Origin: an uncultured bacterium | GTDB lineage: Bacteria > Bacillota > Clostridia > Oscillospirales > Ruminococcaceae | NCBI GenBank assembly: GCA_934875375.1 | Contig: CAKXHL010000008.1 | Location: 28,226-92,225, forward strand | Reading direction: 5' to 3' | DNA: 64,000 nucleotides | Part shown: positions 34,665-43,895 of the stretch, piece after piece | Layout of the letters: every line of letters starts with the position of its first letter | Position numbering within the stretch: position 1 is the first letter of the stretch | Program-made: the position numbers and the translations under genes | Notes under the pieces: model-generated | What the model saw: only the letters and a program-made list of their open reading frames with translations | Told to the model about the DNA's origin: nothing | Databases searched by the model: none

Positions 34665-35075
34665 ATGATAAAACTTATCGTGGGTAACAAAGGCTCCGGA
34701 AAAACCAAAACTTTGATCGACATGATTAACAAAGCGGCAAAGACCACCTCCGGCAACATTGTCTGCATTGAAAAGGGTCTGAAAATGACCTATGATATTG
34801 ATTATTCGGTTCGTTTGATCGACATTGAAAGCTATGGCGTAGCTGGTTTTGATGCGTTTTATGGCTTTATCGCCGGCATTTGCGCAGGAAATTATGACAT
34901 TACTGAAATTTTCATTGACGCGACGTTGAAAATTGGTGGCAGAGACCTTGGTGCATTTGCTGAAATGGTCGGAAAGCTGGAAAAATTGACTGCCGAAAAT
35001 AAGGTGGAAATCGTATTTACTGTATCTTGCGACCGTTCTGAGTTGCCGGAATCGGTTCTGCCCTATATCATCTAA
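34665..35075 (+). CDS. small P-loop ATP-binding protein of unknown function
   Basis: 136 residues. Walker A GNKGSGKTKT at residues 7-16, followed by the conserved NIVCIEKGLKMTYDI and SYGVAGFDAFYGFIAGI blocks and a Walker B-like EIFIDATLKI. Common in Clostridia downstream of pgi or alone; function unknown. AAGGAGG precedes ATG 34665, 63 bp after pgi, so probably co-transcribed. Confidence 0.75.
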   Translation: MIKLIVGNKGSGKTKTLIDMINKAAKTTSGNIVCIEKGLKMTYDIDYSVRLIDIESYGVAGFDAFYGFIAGICAGNYDITEIFIDATLKIGGRDLGAFAEMVGKLEKLTAENKVEIVFTVSCDRSELPESVLPYII

Positions 35076-35090
35076 CCTGTGCGGTGGAAA

Positions 35091-35126
35091 ACGGGCGCAT
35101 GAAAAAGCATGCGCCCGTTCCTTTTT
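35091..35126 (+). terminator. terminator after the P-loop gene
   Basis: ACGGGCGCATG / CATGCGCCCGT with tail TTCCTTTTT. Confidence 0.9.
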
Positions 35127-35241
35127 AGCGGGGAATTACGGGCAAAAAGCAGATATCTTTGCTGAATATATGTATTTTTATGGCCTGAAAGCTGGATTTT
35201 CGGCTGAATGTATGAAAAAGTAAAATTACGCCAAACTTGTA

Positions 35242-35270
35242 TTGACAAACCTTTTTGATGTCGATATAAT
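35242..35270 (+). promoter_or_regulatory. strong promoter of yceD-rpmF
   Basis: TTGACA (35242-35247), 17-bp spacer, TATAAT (35265-35270), about 25 bp before the yceD start. Confidence 0.85.
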
Positions 35271-35298
35271 AAAATTCGTGGCGTTATGAGGTATCATG

Positions 35299-35799
35299 AT
35301 GTTTATTGATGTAAAGCAGCTGTTTGAGGTAGAGGGCCAGGTCATTCCTTTCACTCATGACTTGGATATGTCCGCTATCGAGCTGTGGGGAACCGCACCT
35401 TTTGACCGTCCGATTCATCTTTCCGGTAAGTTATATAACCGGGCTGGGATTGTGTCTATCGCGTATGAAGCGCAGATGGATTATAATTTGATGTGTGGAC
35501 GATGCTTGGAACGGCAGCGGCGTGCTGAAGTTTATCAATTTGAGCACGTCCTGGTTCGTCAGTTGAATGAAGAAGACAATGGCGACTTCATTGTGGTGTC
35601 CGGCAATCAGCTGGATTTGGATGATCTGGCGACATCCGACATTCTTCTGGAACTGCCTTTTGTGGTGTATTGCCGAGAGGATTGCAAGGGCCTTTGCCCT
35701 GTATGCGGTGCCAACTTAAACGAAAAAGACTGTGGATGTGATCTGAAGCAGCCAGATCCTCGCCTTCAAATTCTCAGTGAATTTTTTAAAGAATCATAA
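35299..35799 (+). CDS. yceD: DUF177 (YceD) protein linked to ribosome/rRNA metabolism
   Basis: 166 residues. DUF177 pattern: DLPFDRPIHLSGKLYNRAG-like strand, LMCGRCLERQRRAE with a CxxC, and C-terminal CKGLCPVCGANLNEKDCGC with further cysteines that may bind zinc. Always found beside rpmF; YceD affects 23S rRNA accumulation in bacteria and plants. ATG 35299 chosen over 35296 because GAGGT is six bases away. Confidence 0.85.
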   Translation: MFIDVKQLFEVEGQVIPFTHDLDMSAIELWGTAPFDRPIHLSGKLYNRAGIVSIAYEAQMDYNLMCGRCLERQRRAEVYQFEHVLVRQLNEEDNGDFIVVSGNQLDLDDLATSDILLELPFVVYCREDCKGLCPVCGANLNEKDCGCDLKQPDPRLQILSEFFKES

Positions 35800-35818
35800 T
35801 CTTTAAGGAGGTGCTGAA

Positions 35819-36004
35819 ATGGCGGTACCAAAGAGAAAATCGTCTAAAGCGAGAAAAAACAAAAGACGTTCCAACGTTTGGAAAATCAGCGTTCCGGGGT
35901 TCTCCAAATGCTCCCAGTGCGGTGAGCTGAAGGCTCCTCACAAGGTTTGTGCGAACTGCGGTTACTACAAAGGCAAAGAAGTCATTAAGATGGAGGCTGA
36001 ATAG
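35819..36004 (+). CDS. rpmF: 50S ribosomal protein L32
   Basis: 61 residues. MAVPKRKSSKARKNKRR start, then two zinc-binding pairs CSQC and CANC. AAGGAGGTG precedes ATG 35819; 19 bp after yceD. Zinc-binding C+ form. Confidence 0.97.
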   Translation: MAVPKRKSSKARKNKRRSNVWKISVPGFSKCSQCGELKAPHKVCANCGYYKGKEVIKMEAE

Positions 36005-36012
36005 TCTCCTTG

Positions 36013-36050
36013 AAGGCAGGGGAGGATGCAGTTCCGCCCCTGCCTTTTTT
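36013..36050 (+). terminator. terminator after rpmF
   Basis: AAGGCAGGGG / CCCCTGCCTT stem with T6 tail. The following 220 bp up to 36270 show no gene. Confidence 0.9.
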
Positions 36051-36270
36051 AACGGTTGCTGAAAGAAGAAAAATTGTTTTACTGATGCAAAGCAACCGAA
36101 TCCTATCGGTATTTTACATTTTTCAGCCTGTGAGCAAAGCTGTGAAATAGCAAAACGTTGCTGCTTGACTAGAAACGGCAGCGGGAAATTTGCTTATAGC
36201 CTTATCAAAACGCTTCTGTGCCCGCAAATGGGATTGGCGTGTTGATCATACTCAAAAAGGAGGTGCCGCT

Positions 36271-37602
36271 TTGGCGGTACAGATTATGGCGGTGGTTTCT
36301 GGCTCACCGGCAGATAAAGCCGGAATCCGTCCGGGCGAAAAGCTTACGGCCATTAACCAAAATCAGATTGAAGATATCCTGGATTACCAGTTTTATATGA
36401 CAGATAAAAAATTGAAAATCGACTTGCTGGATGTAAATGGAGCGGCCCGGCGTGTAACTGTGCGAAAAGGCGAATATGAGGAGCTGGGTTTGGAGTTTGA
36501 TTCTTATCTAATGGACAAACAGCATCACTGCAAGAATAAATGTATTTTCTGCTTTGTGGATCAGATGCCTCCCGGCATGCGGGAGACGTTGTACTTTAAA
36601 GATGATGACGCCCGGCTGTCCTTTTTATTCGGCAATTATATTACTTTGACCAACATGGAACAAAAGGACATTGACAGGATCATTAAAATGCACATCAGCC
36701 CGGTTAATGTTTCAGTACACACAATGAATCCAGATCTGCGCCAGAAAATGATGCTGAACCCAAAGGCTGCATCTTCGCTGGATTATCTTCGGCAGCTGGC
36801 TGCGGCAGGGATTAAGATCAATACGCAGTTGGTATTGTGTCCGGGAATCAACGATGGGGCGGAATTGGTGTACTCTCTAAAAGAATTGGGAAAGCTGTAT
36901 CCCAGCGTAGAAAGCATTGCGGCGGTGCCAGTGGGACTAACCAAGTACCGGGAAGGGCTGTTCCCATTGCGCCCGTACACCAAAGAAGAAGCACAGGAAG
37001 TAATCAAGACCATCCACGCCTTTTCAGATGATTTTTTGCAGCGGAAAGGGGTAAGGATGGCTTACCCGGCAGATGAATTTTTTCTCAAGGCAGAGATGCC
37101 GATACCGGATGATGCGTATTATGGTGAATACAACCAGCTGGAAAATGGCGTGGGGCTTTTATCCCTGTTGAGGCAGGAACTGTCCGACGCGCTGGAAGAC
37201 TGGGAGGATGACGGCGTTTACCGCCGTGTAAGTCTGGCCACCGGCGAGGCACCGGCGAATTTCCTGCGGGAGCAGATTGATCGGGTACAGCAGCGTTTTC
37301 CGGGGCTGAACTGCACGGTCTACGCCATTCACAATGACTATTTCGGTGAAAATATTACAGTTGCGGGATTGGTGACGGCCACAGATCTCATCCGGCAGCT
37401 AAAAGGGAAAGATTTGGGAGAAGAATTGCTGATCCCCGGCGTGATGCTGCGCCATGAACAGGACAAATTTTTAGACGATCAGACAATCCAAGATGTGCAG
37501 CAGGCGTTGGGGGTTCCAGTGCGAACTGTGGATAACGATGGTACGCAGTTTTTACTGGCGCTGCTGGGTGAAGAAGACGACAATCCTGCTTATGTTTGGT
37601 AA
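36271..37602 (+). CDS. DUF512 radical-SAM-like protein with N-terminal PDZ domain
   Basis: 443 residues. PDZ domain at residues 5-60 (VSGSPADKAGIRPGEKL), radical SAM-type cysteines HHCKNKCIFCFVDQMPPGM near 87-105, LFGNYITLTNM, then the DUF512 domain (VAGLVTATDL near 365, IPGVMLRHEQDKFLDD). TTG start at 36271 with AAGGAGGTG; the open frame further upstream has no start signal. Family is nearly always upstream of der in Clostridia, suggesting a ribosome-related or GTPase-related job; the reaction is unknown. Confidence 0.85.
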   Translation: MAVQIMAVVSGSPADKAGIRPGEKLTAINQNQIEDILDYQFYMTDKKLKIDLLDVNGAARRVTVRKGEYEELGLEFDSYLMDKQHHCKNKCIFCFVDQMPPGMRETLYFKDDDARLSFLFGNYITLTNMEQKDIDRIIKMHISPVNVSVHTMNPDLRQKMMLNPKAASSLDYLRQLAAAGIKINTQLVLCPGINDGAELVYSLKELGKLYPSVESIAAVPVGLTKYREGLFPLRPYTKEEAQEVIKTIHAFSDDFLQRKGVRMAYPADEFFLKAEMPIPDDAYYGEYNQLENGVGLLSLLRQELSDALEDWEDDGVYRRVSLATGEAPANFLREQIDRVQQRFPGLNCTVYAIHNDYFGENITVAGLVTATDLIRQLKGKDLGEELLIPGVMLRHEQDKFLDDQTIQDVQQALGVPVRTVDNDGTQFLLALLGEEDDNPAYVW

Positions 37603-37624
37603 AGCGGGAAAAATGTGGTATACT
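37596..37624 (+). promoter_or_regulatory. extended -10 promoter for der-plsY-gpsA
   Basis: TTGGTA (37596-37601), 17 bp, TATACT (37619-37624) preceded by TG-G, overlapping the DUF512 stop. About 220 bases of leader follow before der. Confidence 0.55.
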
Positions 37625-37847
37625 ATCCACGGAATAAGCGGCTTAGCGCTGTTTAGATCGCTGCGCATGATTTGTTGGCAGGCCAGACGAAAAATAGATT
37701 TTCTTGTTATATTTCGGAAGATTACTACCAAAATCCTTTGAAAAGTGGCGCGCTGGTTTTTCCGGCAGAATTTTCGGAAGATGGATCCGATTGGTATGGT
37801 CGAAGAGAATCGATCGGCTCCACTCCGTCAGAAAGAAGGGGATTTCT

Positions 37848-39170
37848 ATGTCAAAACCGCTGATTGCGGTGGTGGGAAGGCCAAATGTGGGCAAATCCAC
37901 CCTGTTTAATAAAATTGTGGGAAAACGCCTGTCCATTGTGGAGGACACTCCCGGCGTGACGCGGGACCGGATTTACGCAGAAGGGGAATGGCGCAACAAA
38001 ACTTTTCATATTGTGGATACAGGCGGCATTGAGCCAAAAACGGACGATGTGATTTTGTCCCAGATGCGCCGGCAGGCACAAATGGCGATTGACAGCGCCG
38101 ATGTGATCCTTTTTGTAGTGGACATCCGTACTGGTATGACCGCCACGGATCAGGACGTAGCTTCCATGCTCCAGCGCTCCGGCAAGCCGGTGGTTTTGTG
38201 TGTGAACAAATGCGACAGCGTTGGCACACCACCACCTGAATTATATGAGTTTTACAATTTAGGCATCGGCGATCCGTATCCTGTTTCTTCGGTACATGGT
38301 CATGGTGTGGGCGATTTGCTGGATGCTTGCTATGCGCATCTGGATTTTGATAAAGAGGACGAATATGGCGATGAGAATATCAAGGTGGCGGTAATTGGAA
38401 AGCCCAATGTGGGAAAGTCGTCACTGATTAACCGAATGGCGGGTGAAGAGCGGGTAATCGTTTCCAATATTGCAGGAACGACCCGGGATGCCACGGATAC
38501 CTTTGTGGAAAATGAATATGGCCAGTTTGTGTTTATCGATACGGCTGGTATTCGCCGCAAAGCAAAAGTGGAAGAAGCAATCGAAAAATATTCGGTGCTG
38601 CGCTCCTATATGGCGGTGGATCGCTCGGATGTATGCGTGATTGTCATTGATGCGACCGAGGGCTTTACGGAACAGGATTCCAAAGTGGCGGGATATGCTC
38701 ATGAGCAGGGAAAGGGATGCATCATCGCGGTCAACAAATGGGATGCGGTGGAAAAAGATGGGAAGACCATGCAGGAATTCACGAAAAAGCTGCAAAATGA
38801 TTTCAGCTTTATGTCCTACGCGCCTTTTTTGTTCATTTCCGCCAAGACCGGACAACGGGTGGAAAAGCTGTACGAACTGATTCATTATGTGGGTGAGCAG
38901 AATGCCATGCGCATTCCCACAGGGCGGCTGAATGATATGCTGTCCTATGCGACAGCGCGAGTCCAGCCGCCGTCCGATAAGGGAAAGCGCCTGCGGATTT
39001 TCTATATGACGCAGGCTTCTACCAAGCCGCCGACGTTTGTAATTTTTGTCAACTCAAAAGAGCTGTTCCATTTTTCCTACCAGCGGTATCTGGAAAATCA
39101 GATTCGGGAAACGTTTCATTTAGATGGAACGCCGATTCGCATGATTGTACGGGAACGGGGAGAGAAATAA
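37848..39170 (+). CDS. der: ribosome biogenesis GTPase Der (EngA)
   Basis: 440 residues with two tandem GTPase domains and a KH-like domain. G1 motifs GRPNVGKST (residues 9-17) and GKPNVGKSS (near 184-192), G3 DTAGI and DTGGI, G4 NKCD and NKWD, C-terminal KH-like region. Needed for 50S assembly. ATG 37848 starts the domain directly and AAGGGGA lies upstream. Followed by plsY and gpsA. Confidence 0.97.
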   Translation: MSKPLIAVVGRPNVGKSTLFNKIVGKRLSIVEDTPGVTRDRIYAEGEWRNKTFHIVDTGGIEPKTDDVILSQMRRQAQMAIDSADVILFVVDIRTGMTATDQDVASMLQRSGKPVVLCVNKCDSVGTPPPELYEFYNLGIGDPYPVSSVHGHGVGDLLDACYAHLDFDKEDEYGDENIKVAVIGKPNVGKSSLINRMAGEERVIVSNIAGTTRDATDTFVENEYGQFVFIDTAGIRRKAKVEEAIEKYSVLRSYMAVDRSDVCVIVIDATEGFTEQDSKVAGYAHEQGKGCIIAVNKWDAVEKDGKTMQEFTKKLQNDFSFMSYAPFLFISAKTGQRVEKLYELIHYVGEQNAMRIPTGRLNDMLSYATARVQPPSDKGKRLRIFYMTQASTKPPTFVIFVNSKELFHFSYQRYLENQIRETFHLDGTPIRMIVRERGEK

Positions 39171-39205
39171 GCACTTTAGTTTGTTTTTTCGGGAGGCGAG
39201 TTGTA

Positions 39206-39859
39206 ATGCAGACAGTTTTGGCAGTTATTCTGGCTGCGGCTGCGGCATATCTTTTGGGCAGCGTCAGTTTTGCTGTGGTGGTTTCCAAAGGGCTGTATCA
39301 TCAGGATGTGCGCCAGTTTGGCAGCGGAAACGCCGGGATGACCAACATCCTGCGTACATATGGGAAAAAAGCTGCTGCTTTAACGCTAGCGGGAGACTTT
39401 CTCAAAGGTGTTGCGGCAGTGCTCATCGGTCGCCTGATTTTTGCGGCCATGGGTGTGACACTCTTTGATGGCGCCTACGTAGGCGGCCTATTTGCGATTT
39501 TGGGTCATCTGTATCCTGTATATTTCGGGTTCCGCGGCGGAAAGGGGATATTGACCTCCATCGGCATTATTGCAGTAATCAATCCATTGGTGTTCCTGGG
39601 GCTTTTGATCATCGGACTGCCACTGATCTTTTGGACAAAGATTGTTTCGATCGGTTCTTTGGCAGGCGCCGTTTGCTATCCGCTTTTAACGCTGTTGGTG
39701 GATTTTTTTCAGGGCAGCGTAAGTTGGCTGGATTTTTCTTTTTCAGTAGTCATTGCCCTGTTGGTCATCTGGATGCATCGGGCGAACATCAAAAGACTGT
39801 TAAACGGAACAGAAAATCGGTTTGGCAGCAAAAAAACAAGTAGTGAGGAGAAAAAATAG
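39206..39859 (+). CDS. plsY: acyl-phosphate:glycerol-3-phosphate acyltransferase
   Basis: 217 residues, integral membrane. First acylation of glycerol-3-phosphate in Gram-positive phospholipid synthesis. Motifs: LLGSVSFAVVVSKGLY, then GSGNAGMTNILRTYGKKAA near residue 44, and FGFRGGKGILTS near 108. Adjacent to gpsA, which supplies its glycerol-3-phosphate. Confidence 0.95.
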   Translation: MQTVLAVILAAAAAYLLGSVSFAVVVSKGLYHQDVRQFGSGNAGMTNILRTYGKKAAALTLAGDFLKGVAAVLIGRLIFAAMGVTLFDGAYVGGLFAILGHLYPVYFGFRGGKGILTSIGIIAVINPLVFLGLLIIGLPLIFWTKIVSIGSLAGAVCYPLLTLLVDFFQGSVSWLDFSFSVVIALLVIWMHRANIKRLLNGTENRFGSKKTSSEEKK

Positions 39860-39861
39860 AG

Positions 39862-40869
39862 ATGGCGAAGATTGCGGTATTGGGCTGTGGTTTTGGCACT
39901 GCGCTGGCGGTGATGGCTGACAGCTGTGGCCATCAGGTCACATTGTGGTCCCTATTTCCGCAGGAACTGGAAGAAATCCGGCGGGACGGAGAGCAGAAAA
40001 AACTTCTGCCCGGCGTGTCGGTGCCAGAGCGAATGGTACTGACCAGCGACATCTCCTGTCTGGCAGACTGTGAATTGTGCATTATGGCGGTTCCCTCCTT
40101 TGCGGTACGTCAGACAGCGCGGCGGGCAGCCCCTTATCTGCGTGCAAACACCATTGTGGTCAACGTAGCAAAAGGACTGGAGGATGGCAGCTATAAGCGT
40201 CTCTCACAGGTGCTGGAAGAAGAATTGCCACAGCAGAAGATTGTGGCAATGTCAGGCCCTTCCCATGCGGAGGAGGTCGGCCGTGGGGCGCCAACGACCA
40301 TTACAGTTGCTTCGCGGGAGCGGACGGCTGCGGAAGAAGTCCAGGATCTGCTGATGAATCCGACTTTAAGACTGTATGTAAACGACGATGTGACCGGCGT
40401 GGAATTGGGAGGCGCTTTGAAAAACGTCATTGCTTTGGCGGCAGGAATTGCTGATGGCCTGCAGCTGGGGGATAATGCGAAAGCTGCGCTAATGACCCGT
40501 GGAATCACCGAGATTGCGCGGTTGGGTGTAGCCATGGGAGCGAAGACGGAAACATTTGCAGGGCTTTCCGGAATCGGTGATCTGATCGTGACCTGCACCA
40601 GTATGCATTCTCGCAACCGGAGAGCCGGTATTTTGATTGGACAAGGAAAAAATGCTGAGGAGGCGGTCCAGGCAGTGGGTACGGTAGAAGGCTATCCCTG
40701 TACGAAAACTGCTTATGAGCTCAGCCGGAAACTACGGGTGGAAATGCCTATTGTCGAGCAGGCTTATGCGGTGTTGTATGAGGAAAAACCGCCAGCAAAG
40801 GCGCTGCAAGATTTGATGACCCGACCAAAACGGCATGAATCAGAGGTCATTTGGCTGCTGGGGAGGTGA
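39862..40869 (+). CDS. gpsA: glycerol-3-phosphate dehydrogenase [NAD(P)+]
   Basis: 335 residues; reduces dihydroxyacetone phosphate to sn-glycerol-3-phosphate. N-terminal Rossmann fold GCGFGTALAVM, SGPSHAEEVGRGAPTT near 130, catalytic GVELGGALKNVIALAAGIADG near 175-195, GLSGIGDLIVTC. The coenzyme loop GCGFG differs slightly from the usual GxGxxGxA but the spacing is kept. 2 bp after plsY. Confidence 0.96.
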   Translation: MAKIAVLGCGFGTALAVMADSCGHQVTLWSLFPQELEEIRRDGEQKKLLPGVSVPERMVLTSDISCLADCELCIMAVPSFAVRQTARRAAPYLRANTIVVNVAKGLEDGSYKRLSQVLEEELPQQKIVAMSGPSHAEEVGRGAPTTITVASRERTAAEEVQDLLMNPTLRLYVNDDVTGVELGGALKNVIALAAGIADGLQLGDNAKAALMTRGITEIARLGVAMGAKTETFAGLSGIGDLIVTCTSMHSRNRRAGILIGQGKNAEEAVQAVGTVEGYPCTKTAYELSRKLRVEMPIVEQAYAVLYEEKPPAKALQDLMTRPKRHESEVIWLLGR

Positions 40870-40873
40870 GCCG

Positions 40874-41212
40874 TTGCAAAATGAAACAGGCGTCCTGCTG
40901 TTTGCTATCTGTGTTTGGCTTTGTGCGGCCATTTTCATTGTCATCGGAATTTGGGCGCTGTGCCGAAAGATACCGATGCATTTTTGGTCAGGCAGTACAG
41001 TCAGTGCGACGAAAATCCGGGATGTCCGCCGATACAACCGGGCAAACGGAAGGATGTGGACCTTATTCGGTGTAGGTATGGCTTTCATTGGATTTCTCTC
41101 TTTTTGGTCAGTTGCAGCAGCGGAAGTTTTCGTTTTCCTTTACACGCTGGGAGGAATTCCGGTGTTGATCGTTGTGTATGGCAAAATTTATCGAAAATAT
41201 CAAAATCTTTAA
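40874..41212 (+). CDS. small three-helix membrane protein (DUF3784-like)
   Basis: 112 residues. TTG start at 40874 with GGGAGGTGA seven bases before it. An N-terminal membrane helix, the conserved FWSG and DVRRYNRANGRMW blocks, then two more helices. This layout resembles the DUF3784 family of Firmicutes; function unknown. Four bases after gpsA, so part of that operon. Confidence 0.65.
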   Translation: MQNETGVLLFAICVWLCAAIFIVIGIWALCRKIPMHFWSGSTVSATKIRDVRRYNRANGRMWTLFGVGMAFIGFLSFWSVAAAEVFVFLYTLGGIPVLIVVYGKIYRKYQNL

Positions 41213-41465
41213 CCAATCAAATTTTGCCCGGCTGACAAGCAGGCCGTTTTCGTCGGTTCCATTTATGAATTATCATATGGAAATTGCTGGCGGCGATTTT
41301 GGTTATGATAACGGCAAAATTCGCTGTAAGGTTTTACTTATGAAAGTAAACAGAAAAAAGAGTGCTCCTTTTTCTGTTTTTTATCTGCATTAAAATAACT
41401 AGGTCGAGTATAGGACGATGATGGAAAGTACCGTGAACAAACAGGAAGACGATGGAAGGGCAAAC
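41213..41465. other. gene-free gap between convergent genes
   Basis: About 250 bp with no supported gene before the shared terminator. Only short frames without ribosome binding sites. Confidence 0.4.
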
Positions 41466-41495
41466 AAAAAAGGACTGCCTTTTGGCAGTCCTTTT
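41466..41495. terminator. bidirectional terminator near rpmB
   Basis: AAAAGGACTGCC-TTTT-GGCAGTCCTTTT, placed just downstream of rpmB on the minus strand; runs of A and T flank both sides. Confidence 0.85.
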
Positions 41496-41510
41496 CAGTA
41501 ACCAAACAGA

Positions 41511-41699
41511 TTAGATTGCGCGGGTCACTTTATTCGAACGCAAGCAACGGGTGCAGGCATAAATGTGGCGAGGAGATCCGTCAACGATTGCCTTTACACG
41601 CTTTACATTCGGTTTCCAAGTTCTGTTAGAACGTCTATGAGAATGGGAAACCTTAATTCCGAAAGTGACACCTTTTCCGCAGATGTCGCATTTTGCCAT
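41511..41699 (-). CDS. rpmB: 50S ribosomal protein L28
   Basis: 62 residues. MAKCDICGKGVTFGIKVSHSH start with zinc-binding CxxC, second pair YACTRCLRS near residue 49. VSHSHRRSNRTW is the L28 signature. AAGGAGGTG precedes the start on the minus strand. Monocistronic. Confidence 0.97.
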   Translation of the reverse strand: MAKCDICGKGVTFGIKVSHSHRRSNRTWKPNVKRVKAIVDGSPRHIYACTRCLRSNKVTRAI

Positions 41700-41840
41700 A
41701 GGTCTGCACCTCCTTTAATGCCCATAAAAAGTCAACATTGATATACTATCAGATTTTGAAAATGAAATCAAGCTTTTTTTTCAATAAATTTGGACGTTTT
41801 GCAAAAAGAGACGATTTATTTTTACAAAAACGGTGAAACC

Positions 41841-41869
41841 TTGTGTTAACGACCAGTTTTTAGTATAAT
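41841..41869 (+). promoter_or_regulatory. promoter of the site-2 protease-scpAB operon
   Basis: TTGTGT (41841-41846), 17 bp, TATAAT (41864-41869), about 40 bp upstream of the TTG start. Confidence 0.6.
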
Positions 41870-41906
41870 AAGACAGAAATGTGTGAAAAGAAACGGAGAG
41901 ACTGGA

Positions 41907-42566
41907 TTGAACACTGAAACCGTGATCCGATATCTGACAATGGCTGTGGTAGTGGTAACGTCATTGCCTGTTCATGAACTGGCCCATGGGCTGACGGCGA
42001 ATTGGTTGGGAGACCATACGGCGAAGGACCAGGGAAGGCTGACTCTAAATCCGTTTGCACATCTGGATTTATTTGGAACTCTTGCGTTGCTGCTGTTTGG
42101 ATTTGGCTGGGCAAAGCCGGTTCCGATCAATCCGAGCCGTTTTAAAAAACCGAAGCGCGATATGGCGTTGACCGCTTTGGCAGGTCCGCTTTCCAATATC
42201 TTGCTGGCTCTGGTTCTCATGGCCATTTTCAAAGTGTATATGCTTTATGGCAACATTAACAGCACGGCGGGTCTGATGTTTGGGCAGATTATTTACACGA
42301 TTCTTTGGACAAATTTGACTTTGGCAGTTTTTAATCTGCTGCCGGTGCCGCCGCTGGATGGCGCAAAGATTTTAGATGCAGTTCTGCCGCTTTCTTTTCA
42401 AATGAAGATGCACAAATACGAAAAATATTTTTATGTGGCGCTGATTTTGCTTTTATACCTTGGTTTTTTGCAGATCCCACTCAATTTTATGGGGAATCTT
42501 CTATTCAGTGGATTAAATTGGGCAACGGCTCCAGTGGATTTGCTGTTACAGATGATAGGGGGCTGA
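41907..42566 (+). CDS. site-2 protease (M50) family membrane metalloprotease
   Basis: 219 residues, about five membrane segments. Zinc-binding HELAH lies in PVHELAHGLTANWLGD near residues 22-37, and the second motif NLLPVPPLDGAKIL near 148-161 supplies the third ligand Asp. Small YwhC/YydH-like type that usually sits beside scpA. TTG start at 41907 with GGAG nine bases away; the GTG at 41883 has none. Cleaves membrane substrates, identity unknown. Confidence 0.9.
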   Translation: MNTETVIRYLTMAVVVVTSLPVHELAHGLTANWLGDHTAKDQGRLTLNPFAHLDLFGTLALLLFGFGWAKPVPINPSRFKKPKRDMALTALAGPLSNILLALVLMAIFKVYMLYGNINSTAGLMFGQIIYTILWTNLTLAVFNLLPVPPLDGAKILDAVLPLSFQMKMHKYEKYFYVALILLLYLGFLQIPLNFMGNLLFSGLNWATAPVDLLLQMIGG

Positions 42567-42567
42567 A

Positions 42568-43311
42568 ATGGAAAAACTCACATTTAAGCTCGATCAGTTT
42601 GAAGGCCCTTTGGATTTGCTACTATATCTGATTGCCAAGCACAAACTGAATTTATATGATATCCCCATTGACCTTTTGTTGGAGCAGTATCTGGAACAAA
42701 TGGAGCAGATTCCTTTTGCGGATCTGGAGGCCGCCAGCGATTTTTTGGAGATGGCGTCGCGCCTGGTATATATGAAATCAGCTATGTTACTGCCCAAGTA
42801 TGAAGACGAAGGTGAAAATCTCAAACGGGAATTGACCGGGCAGCTGTTGGAATACCAGGCTTGTCGGGAAGCAGCATCCATGTTGGCGGAAAAATGGCGG
42901 GGGGACAAGCTGTTTTGCCGCACTGCTACGGTGCTGGAACCGGATATGCTGTACCGGCATCAACACGAACCGGCAGAAATTTTAGGCGCTTATCTTTTGG
43001 TGCTGGGGAAGGTCAAACGAAAAATGCCGCCGCCCAAAGAAGCGTTTTCAGGCATTGTAAAACGAAGAGTTGTATCCGTCCAGTCACGGATTCTAACCAT
43101 TTTGCACACATTATACCGGCAGAAAAACATTGATTATAAAAGCCTGTTTGTCCGATCGGAGGACCGTTCGGAAATGGTTGCGACCTTTTTGGCAGTGCTG
43201 GAACTGGTAAAATCAAAACGGATTGTGGTGGATGAAAGCGGACAGATCGGTTTCGGGCAGAATCGGACGCCGATGCCGGCAGCTGCACAAGACGAGGAGG
43301 AGGACCAATGA
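42568..43311 (+). CDS. scpA: segregation and condensation protein A
   Basis: 247 residues, kleisin of the SMC-ScpAB condensin. N-terminal FKLDQFEGPLDLLLYLIAKHKL is the family signature and binds the SMC neck; the C-terminal winged helix (about 165-235) binds the SMC cap. One base separates it from the protease stop, and it overlaps scpB by ATGA. Confidence 0.96.
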   Translation: MEKLTFKLDQFEGPLDLLLYLIAKHKLNLYDIPIDLLLEQYLEQMEQIPFADLEAASDFLEMASRLVYMKSAMLLPKYEDEGENLKRELTGQLLEYQACREAASMLAEKWRGDKLFCRTATVLEPDMLYRHQHEPAEILGAYLLVLGKVKRKMPPPKEAFSGIVKRRVVSVQSRILTILHTLYRQKNIDYKSLFVRSEDRSEMVATFLAVLELVKSKRIVVDESGQIGFGQNRTPMPAAAQDEEEDQ

Positions 43312-43874
43312 GGCTGACCAAAACGGAAAAAGCGGCAGTGGCCGTATTATTTGCCAGTGGAGAACCAATTCTGGTTTCCAGGCTGGCACAGGTGTTTGAT
43401 TGTGACGATGCGGCGGCTCACTGGATGATGCGCCGCATAAAGGATTATTTTGACGAATTGGAAAGCCCGCTGCAGGTGCTTCGGCTGGATGACCAATATC
43501 AAATGGCAACGCGGGAAGAGTTTCAGGAGCCGGTAAAAAAAGCACTGGAGATCAAAAAAAGTCAGCCTTTATCTCAGGCGGCGATGGAGGTGCTTGCCAT
43601 TGTAGCGTATAACCAGCCGGTAACCAAGTCCTTTGTAGAGCAGATTCGCGGTGTGGACTCGTCTAGTACGGTCAATACTCTGGTAGAAAGAGGACTGTTG
43701 GAGGAAAAAGGCCGACTAGACCTTCCTGGACGTCCTGTTTCCTATGGAACAACGCCTCATTTTTTGCGCAGTTTTGGGCTGGCTTCCGTAGGAGAACTGC
43801 CCTTGGTTCCTCAAAGCGGAGAGGAAGAGGCAGAACTGGAAGGACAGGTCCGAATCGAAGAAACCCAATCTTAA
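43308..43874 (+). CDS. scpB: segregation and condensation protein B
   Basis: 188 residues, two winged-helix domains. AAVAVLFASGEPILVSRLAQVF at the start and the signature SQAAMEVLAIVAYNQPVTKSFVEQIRGVDS near 93-122, followed by GLLEEKGRLDLPGRPVSYGTT. Overlaps scpA by 4 bp; acts in the SMC complex. Confidence 0.96.
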   Translation: MRLTKTEKAAVAVLFASGEPILVSRLAQVFDCDDAAAHWMMRRIKDYFDELESPLQVLRLDDQYQMATREEFQEPVKKALEIKKSQPLSQAAMEVLAIVAYNQPVTKSFVEQIRGVDSSSTVNTLVERGLLEEKGRLDLPGRPVSYGTTPHFLRSFGLASVGELPLVPQSGEEEAELEGQVRIEETQS

Positions 43875-43895
43875 TTTGGAAATTGATGTGATATC

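Noticed and set aside
36190..36270. Upstream extension of the DUF512 gene
   Set aside because: No start signal; strong AAGGAGGTG lies just before TTG 36271.
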